Notes: generated from the sequence alone by a model not told the origin. DNA of 64,000 nt from an uncultured Bacteroidales bacterium (GCA_934691625.1 CAKUTA010000002.1:124001-188000), one strand, 5' to 3'. Shown: positions 18,996 through 27,859, numbered from the stretch's first letter. Program-made: numbers and translations.

Positions 18996-20030
18996 ATGAA
19001 AGAGGAAATTGAGCAGATACTTGCCGAGATTAAAGATCTCAAGTGCAAGACAGATAAGGAAATAGAGGATGCCAGAGTGCGTCTTCTCGGAAAGAAGGGC
19101 GAGATCACGAAGCTTTTTGAGGAATTCAGAACAGTTGCCCCCGAGCTCAAGAAGGAGTTCGGACAGAAGCTGAATGTGCTCAAGAAGGAGGCTGCGGCCA
19201 AGATCGAGGAGATGAAAGCTGCGGCTGCAGCATCCGGTTCAGCTTCAGCCGAAGCTTTCGATGCGACAATGCCCGGGGATCCGATTCCGCTCGGGACAAG
19301 GCATCCGGTATCCATTGCCAGGCAGCAGATTGTCAATATCTTCCGTAAATTCGGCTACGATGTTGCAGAGGGGCCTGAGATCGAGGACGACTACCATGTT
19401 TTCGAGGCATTGAACTTTCCTCCGAATCATCCGGCAAGGGATATGCAGGATACATTCTTTGTATCTGTTGGACATACTAACCCTCTTTTGCTCCGTACAC
19501 ACACTTCTAGTGTTCAGGTAAGGACAATGGAGAACATGAAGCTCCCGATACGTGTCATCTGCCCTGGACGTGTATTCAGAAACGAGGCTATCTCCGCACG
19601 TGCGCACTGTATCTTCCATCAGGTGGAGGGGCTGTATATAGATGAACATGTGACATTCGCCGACCTGAAACAGGCCATTCTCCTGTTCGCCAGGGAAATG
19701 TTCGGTCCTGACACTCAGATACGTATGCGTCCATCATATTTCCCGTTCACAGAGCCGTCCGCAGAGGTGGATGTAAGCTGCAATATCTGCCATGGCAAGG
19801 GCTGTAATATCTGCAAGGGTACCGGATGGCTGGAGATTCTCGGCTGCGGTATGGTAGATCCTAATGTTCTTGAGGCATCCGGCATTGACAGCAAGAAGTA
19901 TTCAGGTTTCGCTTTCGGTATGGGAATCGAGCGTATCGCAATGCTTAAATGGCAGGTCAATGACCTTCGTCATTATTTCGAGAACGATATGCGATTCCTC
20001 CGCGAATTCAGTACATGTGTTGAGGTCTGA
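18996..20030 (+). CDS. pheS: Phenylalanyl-tRNA synthetase alpha subunit
   Basis: A 344-residue class II synthetase subunit that charges tRNA-Phe together with PheT. The ATG at 18996 was chosen because it gives the usual helical N-terminus (MKEEIEQILAEIKDL) and normal length; the upstream in-frame ATG lies next to the promoter. Motif 2 (CPGRVFRNEAISARAHCIFH), FTEPSAEVDV and motif 3 (GFAFGMGIERIAMLKW) are intact. Between them is a CNICHGKGCNICKGTGW segment with four Cys in CxxC pairs, seen in Bacteroidetes PheS and perhaps metal-binding. pheT is not adjacent. Confidence 0.96.
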   Translation: MKEEIEQILAEIKDLKCKTDKEIEDARVRLLGKKGEITKLFEEFRTVAPELKKEFGQKLNVLKKEAAAKIEEMKAAAAASGSASAEAFDATMPGDPIPLGTRHPVSIARQQIVNIFRKFGYDVAEGPEIEDDYHVFEALNFPPNHPARDMQDTFFVSVGHTNPLLLRTHTSSVQVRTMENMKLPIRVICPGRVFRNEAISARAHCIFHQVEGLYIDEHVTFADLKQAILLFAREMFGPDTQIRMRPSYFPFTEPSAEVDVSCNICHGKGCNICKGTGWLEILGCGMVDPNVLEASGIDSKKYSGFAFGMGIERIAMLKWQVNDLRHYFENDMRFLREFSTCVEV

Positions 20031-20129
20031 TTCTTGCGCTGGCCTGAAGTATATAGGTCTGTTTTTTTTTGCAGCCATAGGCAGGCTATCAAAGATTTTA
20101 AAGAAAATCAGCGAAAAAAGCAGAAAAAA

Positions 20130-20160
20130 TTTGGAGAGTCAGAAATTATACCTATCTTTG
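20130..20160 (+). promoter_or_regulatory. Promoter of tRNA-Gly
   Basis: TTTG at 20130-20133, 19-nt spacer, TATCTTTG at 20153-20160. This is a complete match to the Bacteroidetes vegetative promoter, placed 33 nt upstream of the tRNA. Confidence 0.8.
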
Positions 20161-20192
20161 CAATCCCGAAACACCAATGGGGATTACAAAAT

Positions 20193-20265
<73 letters not shown>

Positions 20266-20271
20266 CTTTTC

Positions 20272-20306
20272 ATGAGCCGCTTGATTTTCAAGCGGCTCAT
20301 TTTATA
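20272..20306 (+). terminator. Terminator of tRNA-Gly
   Basis: Perfect 13-bp stem ATGAGCCGCTTGA / TCAAGCGGCTCAT with a 3-nt loop, followed by TTTTATAT. Confidence 0.9.
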
Positions 20307-20321
20307 TATCTGCATTTTATA

Positions 20322-20361
20322 AATAAAGCGTGCCGACTGAACACGGTCGGAACGCTTTATT
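20322..20361 (-). terminator. Terminator of the DUF5689 lipoprotein gene
   Basis: Stem AATAAAGCGT / ACGCTTTATT with inner CCGAC / GTCGG, 19 nt beyond the stop of the minus-strand gene. The AT-rich outer arm supplies a T-rich end on both strands. Confidence 0.75.
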
Positions 20362-20380
20362 GCATATTGTTGTTGATGTT

Positions 20381-22861
20381 TTACTCGGTGAAGCCGGCTA
20401 CATCATCATTGCTCGTCGGGATAATCTGGTAATCTCCATTGAAGACTGTAATTATACCTTTGAGGTCTGCCGTCTTATGGGCAATCTTAAGATCCTTATA
20501 TGAAGCATATTTGGTGATCCTGGCGGTAACTTCGCCTCCTTTCGCACCTGTGAATGTGGTGGATGTGGTTTTGTTGTTGACCACCCATGTGGTAGCGGAA
20601 GCCGGAGCTGTAAGGTTCTTCATATTGACATACTGGCCGAGATACTTGGCGCATTCATCATCATTGATGTCCGGAACTTTTATGGATACCTTCTCCTCCG
20701 TCTTGAATATGGTCGTGGTCTTGATCTGCGGAAGGCCGTTATACAGGTCGTATGTCGCATCCTTGAGGCTGACGATGACCTTGGTGCCTACAGGCAGAGT
20801 CTTTTCGTTAAACTCCTCTCCTTTGAGTATGATGCCTGAGTAGGCCTCACCGGTATTGTCCACGATAGAAACCATCTGGTAAAGAGCACCACAGTCGTCG
20901 TTCGCAGCGACGTATCCTTTGAATGCCACAAGGTCTTTCAATGACGCTCCGGATTCGAGGCTCTTCAGCTTCTCGTTGAGGGCCTTTACTGTCAATGCAG
21001 TGGATTCATCTGGCATTGTCTCCTTGTCGGCACGCTCAATGTTTGTTATCATTGTATTGACAGACTTTCCATAGCTGTTCTCTGAATATCCGATGGCGTA
21101 TCCTGTGACGATGACATCACGCCCGTCGAATGTTACAGCATTCCATGTGTTTGCCGGATAGGAAATAGTTCCGACGATATCAGTTCCGTCTAGTATCACG
21201 TCATAATGAGGCTGGTAGATGCTGTCCTTGTAGTAGTGCATTTTTCCGGTATAGGTTACATACTGGATGGCTGGAGCCTTGGCGAAAGCATTGAAATCAG
21301 ATGCCTTGTACTCTTTCGCTGAAGGGTGCGAGTATGAGCCTGTGCCTGTCTTAGTGACTACAGAGGTCTCTCCGAACTGCTTGAGCCCGCCATATAAGGT
21401 CGTAGCACCTTCTACTGTGACATTATCGCCTATGGAGAGTCCCAGGTCCTTCTTCGTGAAGACAAGGATTGTCCCTGTATCATCCTTGAGGAGAAAGCCT
21501 TTTGAATGAGTGCAGATGACTTGGCCTTCTGCTTTATAGACATTATCCACATCCTTCGAGAGAATGTCGGAAATGCTGGATACAGGGGTCTCCACTTCCT
21601 TCCCGAACTCAATCTGCTGTCCGCCGTTGCCTTCGACAAGGAGCACGTCATCAATTCTGTTGGTGCTGCTTACCTTGGCGGAGAATTTGATATACAGTGT
21701 ATTTGTGCCTGCAGGCAAAGTGAAGTCGGCGATAGCTAGTCTCCAGTCTCCGGCCTTGTCTTCTACGCCGCCGAAGTCATAATCGATAGCAGGGGACCAT
21801 GCCTCGCCGTCTGCAGAAAGCTTTACCTCAAAATCTGACTTGATGAATGCGTTGGCTCCTCCCTGTGCATATCTCTGCGCTCCGAATGTGAGTCTGAGGT
21901 TCTGGGATGGAACGGAGATTTTCTGGATTGTGAAGTGGTTAGGTGCCGTGCTGAAGAGCAGGTTGTTGTTCCCTGAACCGGAATACAGTGACAGCGAGCC
22001 TTTTGAAGACTGGTTGGTGCGGATGGATATGCTGCCGCAGTCGTAGCTTACATTCTCTACACCGCTTCCTTTCTCGTTCTTCCATCCGTCGAACTGCTCT
22101 GTGAATGGCCAGCCTTTGGCTGTTTCATATTTATCTGCATCCTGTACTGCAAGTTCCTTGTCGAAGGAGTTGAAGTAGATGGCCCCTTCAGGAACGGTCT
22201 CCTCCCATTCGCCATTGTCCTCTACTTCTACTGGTACGATATACATATATGTCTTATAAGAACCGAATGCCCAGCCTGATATGGTCAATGTATGGCCGTT
22301 ATAGGTGCTCTTGAAGTCGTCAGACATGTAGTCGAGGCTTCCGATATTGTCTGTGCCTTCGATTTCCAGGTTAGAGTAGTTCCCGGACACCTTGAGCAGT
22401 CCTGTCAGAGTAATGTATCTGATAGCAGGAGCGCTCATGTATTCATTTACATCTGCGCCGGTGAAATTGACCGGCTCGGGCTGTGAGAACTTGGGGTCGT
22501 GCCATGTTTTCGTGAGCTGGCATCCTCCGCCGAACTGAAGCAGTCCGTTACGTGAGTCCAGTGTTCCTGAAACTGTGACCATGTCTCCTGGTATCAGGTT
22601 GTGCGATTCTCCGAGGAATGCATAGATGCATGCGTCATTTTCCTGAAGAATCACTCCTTGCTGGTTTGCGGCAACGACTGTCACGCATTCTACCGTGAAC
22701 TCCTCGCCTTTTTCGGATGCAAGGACATCGGAGATGGTCGTGGATGTGGTCTTTTCAGGTCTTGGGTCGCCCGAATTGTCTTCGGTGCAGGCCACGAGGG
22801 ACATTCCTGCGGTCAGGGCAAGAGCTGCCTTGAGGGCGGATTTCCAGATTGAATGTGTCAT
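20381..22861 (-). CDS. Large DUF5689-type lipoprotein with repeated OB-like modules
   Basis: An 826-residue surface or periplasmic lipoprotein: signal peptide ending LTAGMSLVAC, with Cys25 lipidated. Three related OB-fold-like modules are visible: residues about 44-205 (ISDVLASEKGEEF, DMVTVSGTLDSRNGLLQFGG), about 445-610 (ISDILSKDVDNVY, GDNVTVEGATTLYGGLKQFG) and about 630-820 (GTKVIVSLKDATYDLYNGLP, GYVAANDDCG). Modules 1 and 2 align over long stretches (APAIRYITLTG versus APAIQYVTYTG), so they arose by duplication. Between 1 and 2 lies a jelly-roll-like domain (about 220-430, ending FSAKVSSTNRIDDVLLVEG). Binding of nucleic acid or glycan is conceivable, but function is unknown. It is monocistronic, with its own terminator. 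Confidence 0.8.
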   Translation of the reverse strand: MTHSIWKSALKAALALTAGMSLVACTEDNSGDPRPEKTTSTTISDVLASEKGEEFTVECVTVVAANQQGVILQENDACIYAFLGESHNLIPGDMVTVSGTLDSRNGLLQFGGGCQLTKTWHDPKFSQPEPVNFTGADVNEYMSAPAIRYITLTGLLKVSGNYSNLEIEGTDNIGSLDYMSDDFKSTYNGHTLTISGWAFGSYKTYMYIVPVEVEDNGEWEETVPEGAIYFNSFDKELAVQDADKYETAKGWPFTEQFDGWKNEKGSGVENVSYDCGSISIRTNQSSKGSLSLYSGSGNNNLLFSTAPNHFTIQKISVPSQNLRLTFGAQRYAQGGANAFIKSDFEVKLSADGEAWSPAIDYDFGGVEDKAGDWRLAIADFTLPAGTNTLYIKFSAKVSSTNRIDDVLLVEGNGGQQIEFGKEVETPVSSISDILSKDVDNVYKAEGQVICTHSKGFLLKDDTGTILVFTKKDLGLSIGDNVTVEGATTLYGGLKQFGETSVVTKTGTGSYSHPSAKEYKASDFNAFAKAPAIQYVTYTGKMHYYKDSIYQPHYDVILDGTDIVGTISYPANTWNAVTFDGRDVIVTGYAIGYSENSYGKSVNTMITNIERADKETMPDESTALTVKALNEKLKSLESGASLKDLVAFKGYVAANDDCGALYQMVSIVDNTGEAYSGIILKGEEFNEKTLPVGTKVIVSLKDATYDLYNGLPQIKTTTIFKTEEKVSIKVPDINDDECAKYLGQYVNMKNLTAPASATTWVVNNKTTSTTFTGAKGGEVTARITKYASYKDLKIAHKTADLKGIITVFNGDYQIIPTSNDDVAGFTE

Positions 22862-22895
22862 AATTTTATTTTATAATTAATGAAATTGCGGCATA

Positions 22896-22935
22896 TAAAA
22901 ACACTTCCGGAAGCGAGAATGCTTCTAGAAGTGTT
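22896..22935 (-). terminator. Terminator of tRNA-Ser
   Basis: On the minus strand ACACTTCTAGAAGC pairs with GCTTCCGGAAGTGT (two imperfect positions) and is followed by TTTTTATA, 22 nt after the tRNA 3' end. Confidence 0.75.
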
Positions 22936-22957
22936 CTTAATCAATGTGTTTTCTTTG

Positions 22958-23046
22958 CGGAAGCGGCAGGATTCGAACCTGCGAACCGCTTTAGGGCGGT
23001 CAACTGTTTTCGAGGCAGCCTCCTTCAGCCACTCGGACACGCTTCC
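22958..23046 (-). tRNA. tRNA-Ser (CGA)
   Basis: 89-nt class II tRNA with a long variable arm (GACCGCCCTAAAGCGGTTC). Acceptor GGAAGCG / CGCTTCC, D-arm GTGTCCGAGTGGCTGAAGGA, anticodon loop CTCGAAA with anticodon CGA, T-arm GCAGGTTCGAATCCTGC. CCA is not encoded. The base pair closing the anticodon loop is C-A rather than Watson-Crick. Confidence 0.94.
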
Positions 23047-23207
23047 TTGTATTTCCGGTTTCCCATCGCTTTAGCTACCTGGCTCTCCAGCCACGGCCGC
23101 GTATGATGACGCATGTTAATTCCTTCCGTCCCCTCCCTGACTCTTTTCCCGGTCAGGGGATTGCAGACTTTTCATCACCTCAGGCTATGGAAGATGATTT
23201 GGCAGTC

Positions 23208-23238
23208 CAAATTTACTGCAACTTGGGAGATTTAACAA
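23208..23238 (-). promoter_or_regulatory. Promoter upstream of tRNA-Ser
   Basis: On the minus strand TTG (23236-23238), 20-nt spacer, TAAATTTG (23208-23215). It fits the Bacteroidetes promoter well. The transcript would begin near 23201, leaving about 155 nt before the mature tRNA; that leader includes a hairpin TCCCTGAC / GTCAGGGA near 23140-23165. Confidence 0.6.
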
Positions 23239-23332
23239 GCCTTTTCTGCGATTATAGCCAGTTCTTTCTGCGGAATCTCCGTTTTTGCAAGAAAAGCTGG
23301 CGATATCTCCCGGCCGGGCATGTTATACTCCG

Positions 23333-24403
23333 CTAAGGCATATCTACGGCCTTGACCAGCTTCTCGGCCAGATCCACGAAAGCCAGACCGTCTGGACGTG
23401 AAGACAGGGCGGCAGGCTCTCCGGCATCCCCGTTCTCGCGGATGCTCTGGACAATGGGAATCTGGCCAAGAAGCGGAACCCCGTATTTTTCTGCCATCTT
23501 CCTTCCGCCATCCTTTCCGAAGATGTAATACTTGTTCTCAGGCAGCTCTGCCGGTGTGAACCATGACATGTTCTCCACGATGCCGAATATGCGGCGGTTG
23601 ATATTCTTGTTGCGGAACATGTCCACTCCCTTCTCTACATCAGCCAGAGCAACATCCTGCGGAGTGGTTACTATTACAGCCCCCTCCATCGGAATGTCCT
23701 GTACCAGGGAGATATGGATGTCTCCTGTTCCCGGAGGCATATCGATAAGCAGATAGTCCAGGATACCCCAGCGCACCTGAAGAATCATCTGCTTCAATGC
23801 ATTGCATGCCATCGGCCCTCTCCAGATGAGAGCCTGGCCGGGCTCTGCGAAATATCCGATGGACATCCACTTCACGCCATATTTCTCGACAGGCATGATG
23901 ATTTCCTTGTCATTCTCATTTATCGCTTCCGGAAGAGCTCCTTCTGTGGCGGTCATCTTCGGCACAGAAGGCCCATAGACATCAGCATCTACCAGTCCGA
24001 CCTTGTAGCCGAGACGTGCCAGGGCCACTGCCAGGTTGACAGCTACGGTGGATTTGCCGACGCCGCCCTTTCCTGACGCTACGCCTATTATATGGCGCAC
24101 ATTGTTCACCTCGTCCAGCGACAGGTTCAGCCCGGTCTGCTTTTTCGGGGCGCTCTCCTCGCGCACAACAGTCTTTACCTTCACGTCCTTCACTTCTGGA
24201 GCATGGCGGTAGATGGCTGCCTTGGCGCTGCCCACGATATACTCGGTGAGTGGATCGCGGTGTTTAGGAAACGCGAGGGTCAATGTGACTTTATCCCCAT
24301 TAATCTCCACCTTGTCCACCAGCCCCAGCTCCACGATGTTGCGGTCACCTTTTCCCGGGTGAGTAACATCGTACAGCATCTTCATTATCTCGTTTTCTTT
24401 CAT
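23333..24403 (-). CDS. mrp: Mrp/NBP35-family P-loop Fe-S carrier ATPase
   Basis: A 356-residue ParA-like ATPase implicated in iron-sulfur cluster delivery. The N-terminal MIP18/DUF59 domain (about 1-80, VTHPGKGDRNIVELGLVDKV) precedes the P-loop GVASGKGGVGKSTVAVNLA near residue 108, and LLIDMPPGTGDIHISLVQ follows. At the place where most Mrp proteins carry CxxC for the bridging cluster, this one has ENMSWFTPAELPENKYYIFG without cysteines. Bacteroidetes relatives share this form. It lies 54 nt downstream of the S46 peptidase gene, separately expressed or part of a loose operon. Confidence 0.92.
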   Translation of the reverse strand: MKENEIMKMLYDVTHPGKGDRNIVELGLVDKVEINGDKVTLTLAFPKHRDPLTEYIVGSAKAAIYRHAPEVKDVKVKTVVREESAPKKQTGLNLSLDEVNNVRHIIGVASGKGGVGKSTVAVNLAVALARLGYKVGLVDADVYGPSVPKMTATEGALPEAINENDKEIIMPVEKYGVKWMSIGYFAEPGQALIWRGPMACNALKQMILQVRWGILDYLLIDMPPGTGDIHISLVQDIPMEGAVIVTTPQDVALADVEKGVDMFRNKNINRRIFGIVENMSWFTPAELPENKYYIFGKDGGRKMAEKYGVPLLGQIPIVQSIRENGDAGEPAALSSRPDGLAFVDLAEKLVKAVDMP

Positions 24404-24457
24404 GTTGTTACGAAAATATAGCCTCCTTCCGGTGAACCGGAAAGAGGACTCATTGTA

Positions 24458-26617
24458 TTATTTTATGATATTCATCTCATTCAGCAGATATCCTGCGCCA
24501 CCGAACTTGTCCACCATGAACAGCACGTAACGGATATCCACGCAGATGCACCTCTGCAGGTCAGGCTCGAACATCACGTCACTGGACATTGACTCCCAGT
24601 TCCCGTCGAATGCAAGACCGATAAGACGCCCTTCTGCATCAAGTACAGGGCTTCCTGAGTTGCCGCCTGTTATATCGCAATTGGTGAGGAAGCATGCAGG
24701 GACCTTGCCTTCAGCATTGGTATACTGCCCGAAATCCTTTGCCTCATAAAGAGCCTTGACCTTGGCAGGCACGCGGAATTCATAATTGTCTGGATCCTCT
24801 TTCTCTATGACACCTGCAAGAGTCGTATAATACTTGTACAGGATGCCGTCAGCAGGGGAGTATCCCTTCACGGTACCATAGGTGAGCCGCATTGTCGAGT
24901 TGGCATCAGGATAAGACGGCTTGCCTTTCTCCCATGCCAGCAGACCTGCCGCGAATTCCTTGCTTCCCTCTGCCAGCTTTGTGTTTGCCTCCTTCAGGGA
25001 TCTATATAGAGGTATATATTCTTCCACAATTGCATTGTACAGCAGCAGAGCCGGATCATTTCTGAATTCAGCGAACGAATGCAGATCTGAACTCTGCATC
25101 TTTTCGTCTGAAGCGAAGATACTTCTTTCGAAAAGATCGTTCACATAAGCATCAATATCCATGGTAGCGAAATCATAGCCTTCCAGATCCAGGTAGTCAG
25201 ATGGCCTGGCATTATCACGGTAGAATTTCAGCAGACCGGCAGCAAGCTTGCGCTCCAGCGGCTCATTATAATCCTTGTACGCGCCTTTCATGGCATCCTT
25301 GGCGGCCTGGAAAGCAGCTGCCGTATCTTCCGGTGCAGCCTTGATCTGCTCCATGAGAGCCTGGGCATATTCGCCGACCAGGCTGCACATCCCGATATTG
25401 AAAGGAGCCTCCAGGATGAGCCTGAATGCAAGCTCGTCATCGGAAGAACTGTCGATGCATTCCCTGATGTCGCTCAATGCCGAGCCATAGGCAGCCTTGC
25501 GCTTCTTGCTTGCATTGACCCATTTCATGAATTCAGCTTCTTTCTGCTCCTCGCGGCCGATAATGTTCAGATCCGCAAACGCCTTCTTCTCTCCTATCCA
25601 CTTCTTCCATCCGTTGGAAGAGCTTGCGTACTTGTTCGCATACTGAAGACGTACTGCCGGGTCAGCCTCCATGCCCTCCTTCATGATGTTCTGCCTCAAT
25701 GTCCTTGCTGCAATGCTGACATCCTGTTTCTTGATCATCTGCTCCAGCATTGATGCGGTCTGGAATCTCTGGGTGCGTCCCGGGTATCCCATCACCATTG
25801 CGAAATCTCCTTCATTGACACCCTTCAGCGACACCTGCAGGGACTTTTTCGGAGTCATAGGCACATTGTCCTCAGAATAATCGGCAGGCTCATTGTCCTT
25901 GCCCGCATATACACGGAACATCGAGAAGTCGCAGGTGTGCCGAGGCCACATCCAGTTGTCAGTCTCGCCGCCGAACTTGCCCATTGATGCAGGAGGAGCC
26001 CCGACAAAGCGTACATCGCGGTAAACCTTGTCGATGATAAGATAATACACATTGTCATTATAGAAACTTACGACGCGGACCTCGCAGTCCGGATTTGCCG
26101 TGCTGGTCGTGCTGATAAGCTGCTTACGGGCGGCCTCCCATGCATTTTCGGCAAGTTCGCCGGCATTGGTGCTGTCCTTGAACTCCTTAAGTGCTGCGGC
26201 CCTGGCCTTTTCCAGAACATCAGTCACGTCTGTCATGCTCTGCAGGAATCTCACTGTAAGCCCTGGTACAGGCAGCTCGTCGCTGTTTTTCATGGCCCAG
26301 TATCCGTCCTCCAGGTAGTTGTGCTCAGGAGTGCTGAGCTTCTGTATGCTTCCGTAGCCGCAATGGTGGTTCGTCACGAGCAGCCCCTTGTCGGAAATCA
26401 TCTCTCCGGTGCATCCGCCGCCGAACTGCACTATGGCATCTTTCAGTGAACTGTTGTTTATGTCATAGATCTGCTCAGGGGTCAGGCGGCAGCCGATATT
26501 CTCCATGGCCTTGCTGTTCATCTTCTGGAGAAGCGGCAGCAGCCACATTCCCTCGTCGGCACGTGCTCCAAGTGCGAGCATCAGGAAAGCCGACAGCGCA
26601 ATAAGTGTATTCTTCAT
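24458..26617 (-). CDS. S46 family dipeptidyl-peptidase, DPP7-like
   Basis: A 719-residue periplasmic serine peptidase releasing dipeptides from peptide N-termini. The ATG at 26617 was chosen (MKNTLIALSAFLMLALGARA, signal peptide); the longer frame adds a polar leader. Catalytic His is in GLLVTNHHCGYGSIQ and Ser in TGGNSGSPV, with intact chymotrypsin-like context. Eighteen residues after the catalytic Ser the sequence reads AFDGNWE; Gly at this S1 position is typical of DPP7 (hydrophobic or broad P1), while Arg marks DPP11 (acidic P1). Such enzymes feed amino acid use in asaccharolytic or proteolytic Bacteroidales. A -7 box lies at 26656-26663. Confidence 0.92.
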   Translation of the reverse strand: MKNTLIALSAFLMLALGARADEGMWLLPLLQKMNSKAMENIGCRLTPEQIYDINNSSLKDAIVQFGGGCTGEMISDKGLLVTNHHCGYGSIQKLSTPEHNYLEDGYWAMKNSDELPVPGLTVRFLQSMTDVTDVLEKARAAALKEFKDSTNAGELAENAWEAARKQLISTTSTANPDCEVRVVSFYNDNVYYLIIDKVYRDVRFVGAPPASMGKFGGETDNWMWPRHTCDFSMFRVYAGKDNEPADYSEDNVPMTPKKSLQVSLKGVNEGDFAMVMGYPGRTQRFQTASMLEQMIKKQDVSIAARTLRQNIMKEGMEADPAVRLQYANKYASSSNGWKKWIGEKKAFADLNIIGREEQKEAEFMKWVNASKKRKAAYGSALSDIRECIDSSSDDELAFRLILEAPFNIGMCSLVGEYAQALMEQIKAAPEDTAAAFQAAKDAMKGAYKDYNEPLERKLAAGLLKFYRDNARPSDYLDLEGYDFATMDIDAYVNDLFERSIFASDEKMQSSDLHSFAEFRNDPALLLYNAIVEEYIPLYRSLKEANTKLAEGSKEFAAGLLAWEKGKPSYPDANSTMRLTYGTVKGYSPADGILYKYYTTLAGVIEKEDPDNYEFRVPAKVKALYEAKDFGQYTNAEGKVPACFLTNCDITGGNSGSPVLDAEGRLIGLAFDGNWESMSSDVMFEPDLQRCICVDIRYVLFMVDKFGGAGYLLNEMNIIK

Positions 26618-26655
26618 ATATAAATCAATGTTTTTAATGGACGATAACAATCTTA

Positions 26656-26663
26656 CAAAGATA
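26656..26663 (-). promoter_or_regulatory. -7 box (TATCTTTG) for the S46 peptidase
   Basis: Minus strand reads TATCTTTG, 38 nt upstream of the ATG at 26617, in the short gap after rnhB. It suggests the peptidase is transcribed independently of rnhB. Confidence 0.6.
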
Positions 26664-26671
26664 GTCAATTT

Positions 26672-27289
26672 TCAGAACAATGTCGGTTCCAGTTCCTTGG
26701 GATGGAAACTCATCCTGTGGTACGGTGTATATCCGTATTTTCGGATGGCGGCTATATGCTCAGGAGTGGGATATCCCATGTTCCTTTCCCATCCGTATTG
26801 CGGATATTCTTCTGCAATCTTCTTCATGTACTCGTCGCGCCATGTCTTGGCGAGCACCGATGCCGCAGCTATGGATGCGAATGTGGCATCCCCTTTCACG
26901 ACGGTCCTGTAGTCTGCTGTGCCGTACTTCCCGAATGGCCGGAACTTGTTCCCGTCAATGAGGAGGAAATCCGGAGACGGCATTAGCCGGGCTACGGCAC
27001 GCTGCATGCCTGTCACAGAGGCCCATAGGATATTAAGCTCATCAATCTCCTCAGGTGATACCTGCTCTACTGCCCATGCGATGGCTTCATTTTCAATGAC
27101 TTTTCTCACTTCATCACGATGGGCCGCGGTCATCTTCTTCGAATCGTTCAGCAGCGGGTGGAAGAAATCCTTCGGGAGAATTACTGCGGCGGCGAATACG
27201 GGGCCTGCGAGAGGTCCGCGTCCGGCTTCATCGCAGCCAGCCTCAATGAGATCTTCGTTCATGAAATTTTTCAGATCCGGTGTGTTCAT
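26672..27289 (-). CDS. rnhB: Ribonuclease HII
   Basis: A ribonuclease that cuts RNA in RNA-DNA hybrids and removes misincorporated ribonucleotides. The catalytic acidic residues stand in CDEAGRGPLAGPV, LNDSKKMTAAHRDEV, ILWASVTGMQRA and LIDGNKF. The ATG at 27289 gives 205 residues; a TTG three codons upstream or the ATG at 27262 (MNEDLIEAGCDEAG) are alternatives, the latter placing the active site nearest the N-terminus as in other RnhB. C-terminus ends in YHRMSFHPKELEPTLF, close to family length. Confidence 0.95.
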   Translation of the reverse strand: MNTPDLKNFMNEDLIEAGCDEAGRGPLAGPVFAAAVILPKDFFHPLLNDSKKMTAAHRDEVRKVIENEAIAWAVEQVSPEEIDELNILWASVTGMQRAVARLMPSPDFLLIDGNKFRPFGKYGTADYRTVVKGDATFASIAAASVLAKTWRDEYMKKIAEEYPQYGWERNMGYPTPEHIAAIRKYGYTPYHRMSFHPKELEPTLF

Positions 27290-27298
27290 CTTTGCCAA

Positions 27299-27604
27299 TG
27301 TTTGTGTGGATATCTTCTTGCCTTTATAGCTTCCGTCGCCATGCCAATGCCGCGGTTGCAGACTGCGAAATTAACGATTATTTCCTGGATAAGACAGCTT
27401 TCATCCAGAAAGTCTGCTTGCCAGGGCACCATCGGAAAGGTTATAAAATATGTTCAATGACAATAAAAAATTGTCAAAAGACTTAAAAATCTTCGCAAAA
27501 AAGTTAAAAAACATATATTTCTGTATGAATAACGGCGTCTCGGGTCACTTTTGCTTGGAAATCTTATCGCCTAACGCGAGATTTGCGGAAAAGGAGATCG
27601 AATT
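27299..27604. other. Intergenic region between rnhB and the mini AraC gene
   Basis: 306 nt between divergent genes. AT-rich from about 27440 (runs of A), with no exact TAnnTTTG box found on either strand. AAGGAG at 27590-27595 lies at Shine-Dalgarno distance from the ATG at 27605. Nothing else recognised. Confidence 0.5.
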
Positions 27605-27859
27605 ATGAAGAAAACAGAACAGGTGGACCAGGAGCTGGAAAGAGCATACGCATCATTCGGAAAGATGATGGCCGAGGATGAGGTGTACAGGAATCCAGCA
27701 TTGACCTTCGAGGAGATATGCCGCCGTATAGGTGTTCCGGTGGGCAGGCTGGACAGGTATATCTACTCTGAGATGGGAATGACCGGGCGTCAGATTATGG
27801 AAGCATATAGAAGGAATATGACTTACGGCGGAGCCGGTCAGCTAGATAAAATGTTTTAA
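27605..27859 (+). CDS. Mini AraC-type helix-turn-helix protein
   Basis: An 84-residue protein that is little more than half of an AraC DNA-binding domain. Residues about 27-68 (LTFEEICRRIGVPVGRLDRY followed by IYSEMGMTGRQIMEAYRRN) align with the first HTH and linker helix of AraC family domains, for example LTVNEISYKLGF in the AraC regulator at 36278. No ligand-binding domain is present. The N-terminal 26 residues are acidic and helical. A Shine-Dalgarno-like AAGGAG precedes the ATG. It lies upstream of the EF-G paralogue, which has its own promoter in between. It may be a stand-alone regulator or a nucleoid-type protein; function is unknown. Confidence 0.75.
   Translation: MKKTEQVDQELERAYASFGKMMAEDEVYRNPALTFEEICRRIGVPVGRLDRYIYSEMGMTGRQIMEAYRRNMTYGGAGQLDKMF

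Noticed and set aside
23103..23336. 77-residue plus-strand frame between tRNA-Ser and mrp
   Set aside because: It has no Shine-Dalgarno or -7 box, overlaps the mrp stop, and shows no conserved pattern.
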